Assembly: GCF_002803065.1 (NCBI RefSeq) | Contig: NZ_NNBL01000023.1 | Span: 1 to 33,404, forward strand | Direction of reading: 5' to 3' | Length of the DNA stretch: 33,404 bases | From: Streptomyces sp. CB01635 | GTDB taxonomy: Bacteria > Actinomycetota > Actinomycetes > Streptomycetales > Streptomycetaceae | Shown: one piece after another, positions 31,036 to 33,404 of the stretch | How the letters are laid out: every line of letters begins with the position of its first letter | Numbering within the stretch: the stretch's first letter is position 1 | Notes under the pieces: generated by a model | What the model saw: the letters and a program-made list of their open reading frames with translations, nothing else | Databases searched by the model: none | What the model was told of the DNA's origin: nothing | Position numbers and translations under genes: made by a program

Positions 31036-33300
31036 TCACCCGCGCACACCATTCCGGCGCCCCCACCCCGCGCCCAACACTCCCGCCCCCACAGCGACCA
31101 CCGCACACACGCCCACGGCCGAACCGACGACGCCCCACGGCACAACGACCCCAGGCCCATTCCCGGTCCCACTCCCGAGCCCAGTCCCAAGCCCCGCCCC
31201 CGCACCGGACCCGGGCGCGAGCAGGTCGAGCGCAGCCGCGAGTCCTCCCAGGTTGAGCGCGGTGACGGCCAGTCCGAGGGCCGTGCCTGCCGCGACCGCG
31301 ACCAGTGCCTCGCCGGCGAGCATCCACCTGACCTGGCCTCGCGTGGCCCCGGCCCGGCGCAGGGCCCGCAGCTCCCCGTCCCGTACGGAAGCGGCCATCA
31401 ACTGCGTTCCGGCCAGCGAGATCGTCGTATAGGTGAGGGCGATGCCCAGGAGGAGCAGCATCCCTTGCCGGGTCTGGGGTTTGACCCGGGGGTGGGTGGC
31501 GTCGAGCCAGGCGGCTGCGGTGCGTACGCGCACGTCGTGTCCGGACGTGGCCGCCCGTAGCGCGCCCGCCGCGGTGGCGGGTGAGGCGCCCGGCGTCAGG
31601 CGTACGTCGATCCGGTCGACCGGGGCCGCGCCCGCGTTGGCCATGGTGACGTATGCGCCGTTGTCGCCGGTGCCGCGCGCCAGGACGGCGGCGATGCGGA
31701 GCGTGGTGCGGCGGCCGTCGCCGAGCCAGACGGTCAGGCGGTCGCCGACGCGGTGGTGTTCCCACTCCTCGTTGACGACGATGGAGCGGTCGTCGAGGCG
31801 GCGTATGTCTCCGGCGACGACGGGGAGGCGGCTCGTCGCGGCGAGGGCCGCGGGGTCGCTCACGCCTCGCGCCTCGGAGCGGAGGAGGGCGGTGCCCTCC
31901 TCCCGTACGAAGACCGCGGCGGAGGCGGACGGGGACACGGCGGCTACGCCCGGAACCGGCCGCCGTGCAAGTCTCAAGTCATCGCCCGTGGCGATGAGTT
32001 GAGCGTGCATTTGTTCGCTCGCCTCCTGTGCCTTCGCCGCGCTCACTGATTCCGCCGAGCCCATCAGGGAGCCCGCGAGCGCCACTGTTATCAGGACGGG
32101 TGCGGCCACCGCGGCGGTGCGGCGGACGGAGGCGGCGGCGTTCTCGCGGACGAGGAGCCCGACCGCTCCGGGCAGCCGGACCAGCCGCAGCACCGGATGC
32201 ACAAGGAGCGGGGCCAGCGCGGCCGCCGCCGTGATGAGGATCATCGGCTGGGTGGTGTACGTCTTGCGCTTCAAGAGCGCCGACGGGTCGGTCCAGAGGG
32301 TGTGGACCGTCAGGCCGAGTCCCAGGGACAGGAGTGCGGCGCCGACGATCCGGCGGCTCCACGGCATGACGTCCGTGTCCACGTCGGCGTCCCGCAGCGC
32401 TTCCACCGGGCCGATGCGTCCGGCCCGCCGCGACGCGGCCCATGCCCCCGCGATTGCCACGAACAGGCCGGTCCAGAAGGCGAGTTGGAACGGCCACGAG
32501 GCCCAGTAGGACCAAGAGGCCCAGGAAGTCCAGAGCGCCGTTCCGCTGCCGCTCACGGTGAACCACGTGGGCGCGATTCCGTTGTCGATCAGCGCCCGGG
32601 CGAGCAGTGGGGCACCCCAGGAGCCGAGGGCGCAGCCGGTGGCGCTCGCCGCGACCCCGACCGCGAGGGCCTCGGTGACGAGCTGCCGCCGTACGCGTCC
32701 CGGCGTGGCGCCCGCGAGCCGCAGCAGTCCGAACTCCCGCCTGCGCAGGGCGACGACGAACGCGAACGTCGACGCCGTGACGAAGACGGCGACGAACGCG
32801 GAGACCCCGCCGGCGGTGCCCAGCATCGCCCGCACCGCCACGACCGCCTGCGCGTCGCGCTCCGCGCCCGGGTCTGCCAGGTGCCGTGCCGCGCCGGTCA
32901 GGACCTGCGCCCGGTCGCCGACCACCTCGCGTACGGCGGTGGCCGAGGCGTCCACGCCGACCGCGTCCGGCGCGAGATGATCACGGTGAACGGTGCCCAA
33001 ATCGGCGAGCTCGCCCAGCAATTCTTTGTCCACAGGCTGTGGATAGGGAGTCTTCTTCGTGTCCCGGGCGCGGTTCGGGCCCCGGTCGACCTCTACGGTC
33101 AGAGTGTCGTGTGGCATGACCACGACAGGCTGTGCGGCGAACCGCTGCGGCTTGCCCGGAGGCGGGTCGGCGGCCGCCGCGAGCCCCAGCCCCATGCTCG
33201 CGACCAGGGCCACCCCGAGCGCGACGGCGACGAACGCCCCCGCGAAGAGGTGCCGGCGCGTCCGCAGATTCGCCCAGGCGGAGGTGAGCGTGGTCAGCAT
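31036..33300 (-). CDS. FtsX-family ABC transporter permease
   Basis: This 754-residue permease has the layout of a large actinobacterial FtsX/MacB-type permease: an N-terminal helix (about 20-44), an extracytoplasmic domain, a first FtsX membrane domain (about 155-300, with 'VVALRRREFGLLRLAGATPGRVRRQLVTEAL'), a central pair of helices, a second extracytoplasmic domain (about 410-600) and a second FtsX domain at the C-terminus ('DGELRALRRAGATRGQVRWMLAGEA'). Such permeases need a separate ATPase; its gene would lie to the right, outside the window. A Trp/Ser-rich stretch (about residue 260, 'WTSWASWSYWASW') comes from an 18-bp DNA duplication. ATG 33300 follows AAGGGGG by seven bases. Export of lipids, peptides or antibiotics is possible; the substrate is unknown. 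Confidence 0.88.
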   Translation of the reverse strand: MLTTLTSAWANLRTRRHLFAGAFVAVALGVALVASMGLGLAAAADPPPGKPQRFAAQPVVVMPHDTLTVEVDRGPNRARDTKKTPYPQPVDKELLGELADLGTVHRDHLAPDAVGVDASATAVREVVGDRAQVLTGAARHLADPGAERDAQAVVAVRAMLGTAGGVSAFVAVFVTASTFAFVVALRRREFGLLRLAGATPGRVRRQLVTEALAVGVAASATGCALGSWGAPLLARALIDNGIAPTWFTVSGSGTALWTSWASWSYWASWPFQLAFWTGLFVAIAGAWAASRRAGRIGPVEALRDADVDTDVMPWSRRIVGAALLSLGLGLTVHTLWTDPSALLKRKTYTTQPMILITAAAALAPLLVHPVLRLVRLPGAVGLLVRENAAASVRRTAAVAAPVLITVALAGSLMGSAESVSAAKAQEASEQMHAQLIATGDDLRLARRPVPGVAAVSPSASAAVFVREEGTALLRSEARGVSDPAALAATSRLPVVAGDIRRLDDRSIVVNEEWEHHRVGDRLTVWLGDGRRTTLRIAAVLARGTGDNGAYVTMANAGAAPVDRIDVRLTPGASPATAAGALRAATSGHDVRVRTAAAWLDATHPRVKPQTRQGMLLLLGIALTYTTISLAGTQLMAASVRDGELRALRRAGATRGQVRWMLAGEALVAVAAGTALGLAVTALNLGGLAAALDLLAPGSGAGAGLGTGLGSGTGNGPGVVVPWGVVGSAVGVCAVVAVGAGVLGAGWGRRNGVRG

Positions 33301-33358
33301 GCGTCTACCCCCTTGCCGAGCGACGCGTTGTCGGTGTTACCGGCGGGCACGGAACGAA

Positions 33359-33381
33359 TGCCGGCGGACGTGCCGCCGGCA
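33359..33381. terminator. Hairpin at the right edge
   Basis: TGCCGGCGG (33359-33367) is complementary to 33373-33381 with a five-base loop, about 60 bases upstream of the permease start. It could be a terminator for a gene to the right or part of the permease leader. Confidence 0.4.
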
Positions 33382-33404
33382 CCCCCTTCAAGCCCCGCAC
33401 CCCC

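Overview
The window is about 33.4 kb of very G+C-rich chromosome with third-codon-position G/C bias, GTG and TTG starts and little intergenic A/T. Gene content and order point to Streptomyces. A bldG-type anti-sigma antagonist sits beside its anti-sigma-like partner, hppA, a lipoprotein gene, a methyltransferase gene, topA, a transporter/thymidylate kinase fusion, the DNA polymerase III delta' gene and a tripeptidyl-aminopeptidase-like lipoprotein gene. From memory this matches the block around SCO3540-SCO3560 of S. coelicolor; no alignment was run.

Layout. (1) 1-2867, plus strand: the downstream part of a Tad/Flp-type pilus locus (TadB, TadC, DUF4244 pilin-like, TadE, Rv3654c-like TadG). The tadB-like gene carries an in-frame TTA codon. 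(2) 2889-5438, minus: an MrfA/YprA-type DEAD/DEAH helicase, convergent with the Tad operon and divergent from bldG. (3) 5519-6396, plus: bldG and an RsbW-like partner with a degenerate ATP-binding site, separated by two hairpins. (4) 6728-12116, plus: membrane pyrophosphatase, lipoprotein, methyltransferase and a two-helix membrane protein. (5) 12366-21629, plus: topA, MFS-like/thymidylate kinase/coiled-coil fusion, holB and a secreted peptidase. (6) 21759-21832: tRNA-Thr(CGT).

The region from the tRNA to the right edge looks more accessory. It holds a leucine-rich-variant repeat protein (minus), an AhpD-family protein, a SigE-family sigma factor with a duplicated-domain membrane protein, then on the minus strand a DNA polymerase I-like protein, a nitrilase-family hydrolase, a quinone-oxidoreductase-type MDR protein and an FtsX-type permease. 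Between the last two lies a truncated HATPase-LuxR remnant followed by a six-copy 16-bp tandem repeat. Short 7-bp tandem repeats flank the sigma-factor pair.

How the genes work together. The left half links development (BldG, possible bldA control of the Tad genes), envelope energetics (proton-pumping pyrophosphatase) and DNA maintenance (helicase, TopA, dTMP kinase, delta'). Many units end in strong, easily located hairpins. Several genes have a -10-like hexamer 6-7 nt before the start codon and no Shine-Dalgarno sequence, which suggests leaderless transcripts. I saw no phage, insertion sequence, CRISPR array or biosynthetic cluster. The points most worth following are the kinase fusion with its acidic threonine motifs, the sigma factor with its duplicated membrane partner, the cysteine-containing repeat protein, the degenerate BldG partner and the 16-bp array.
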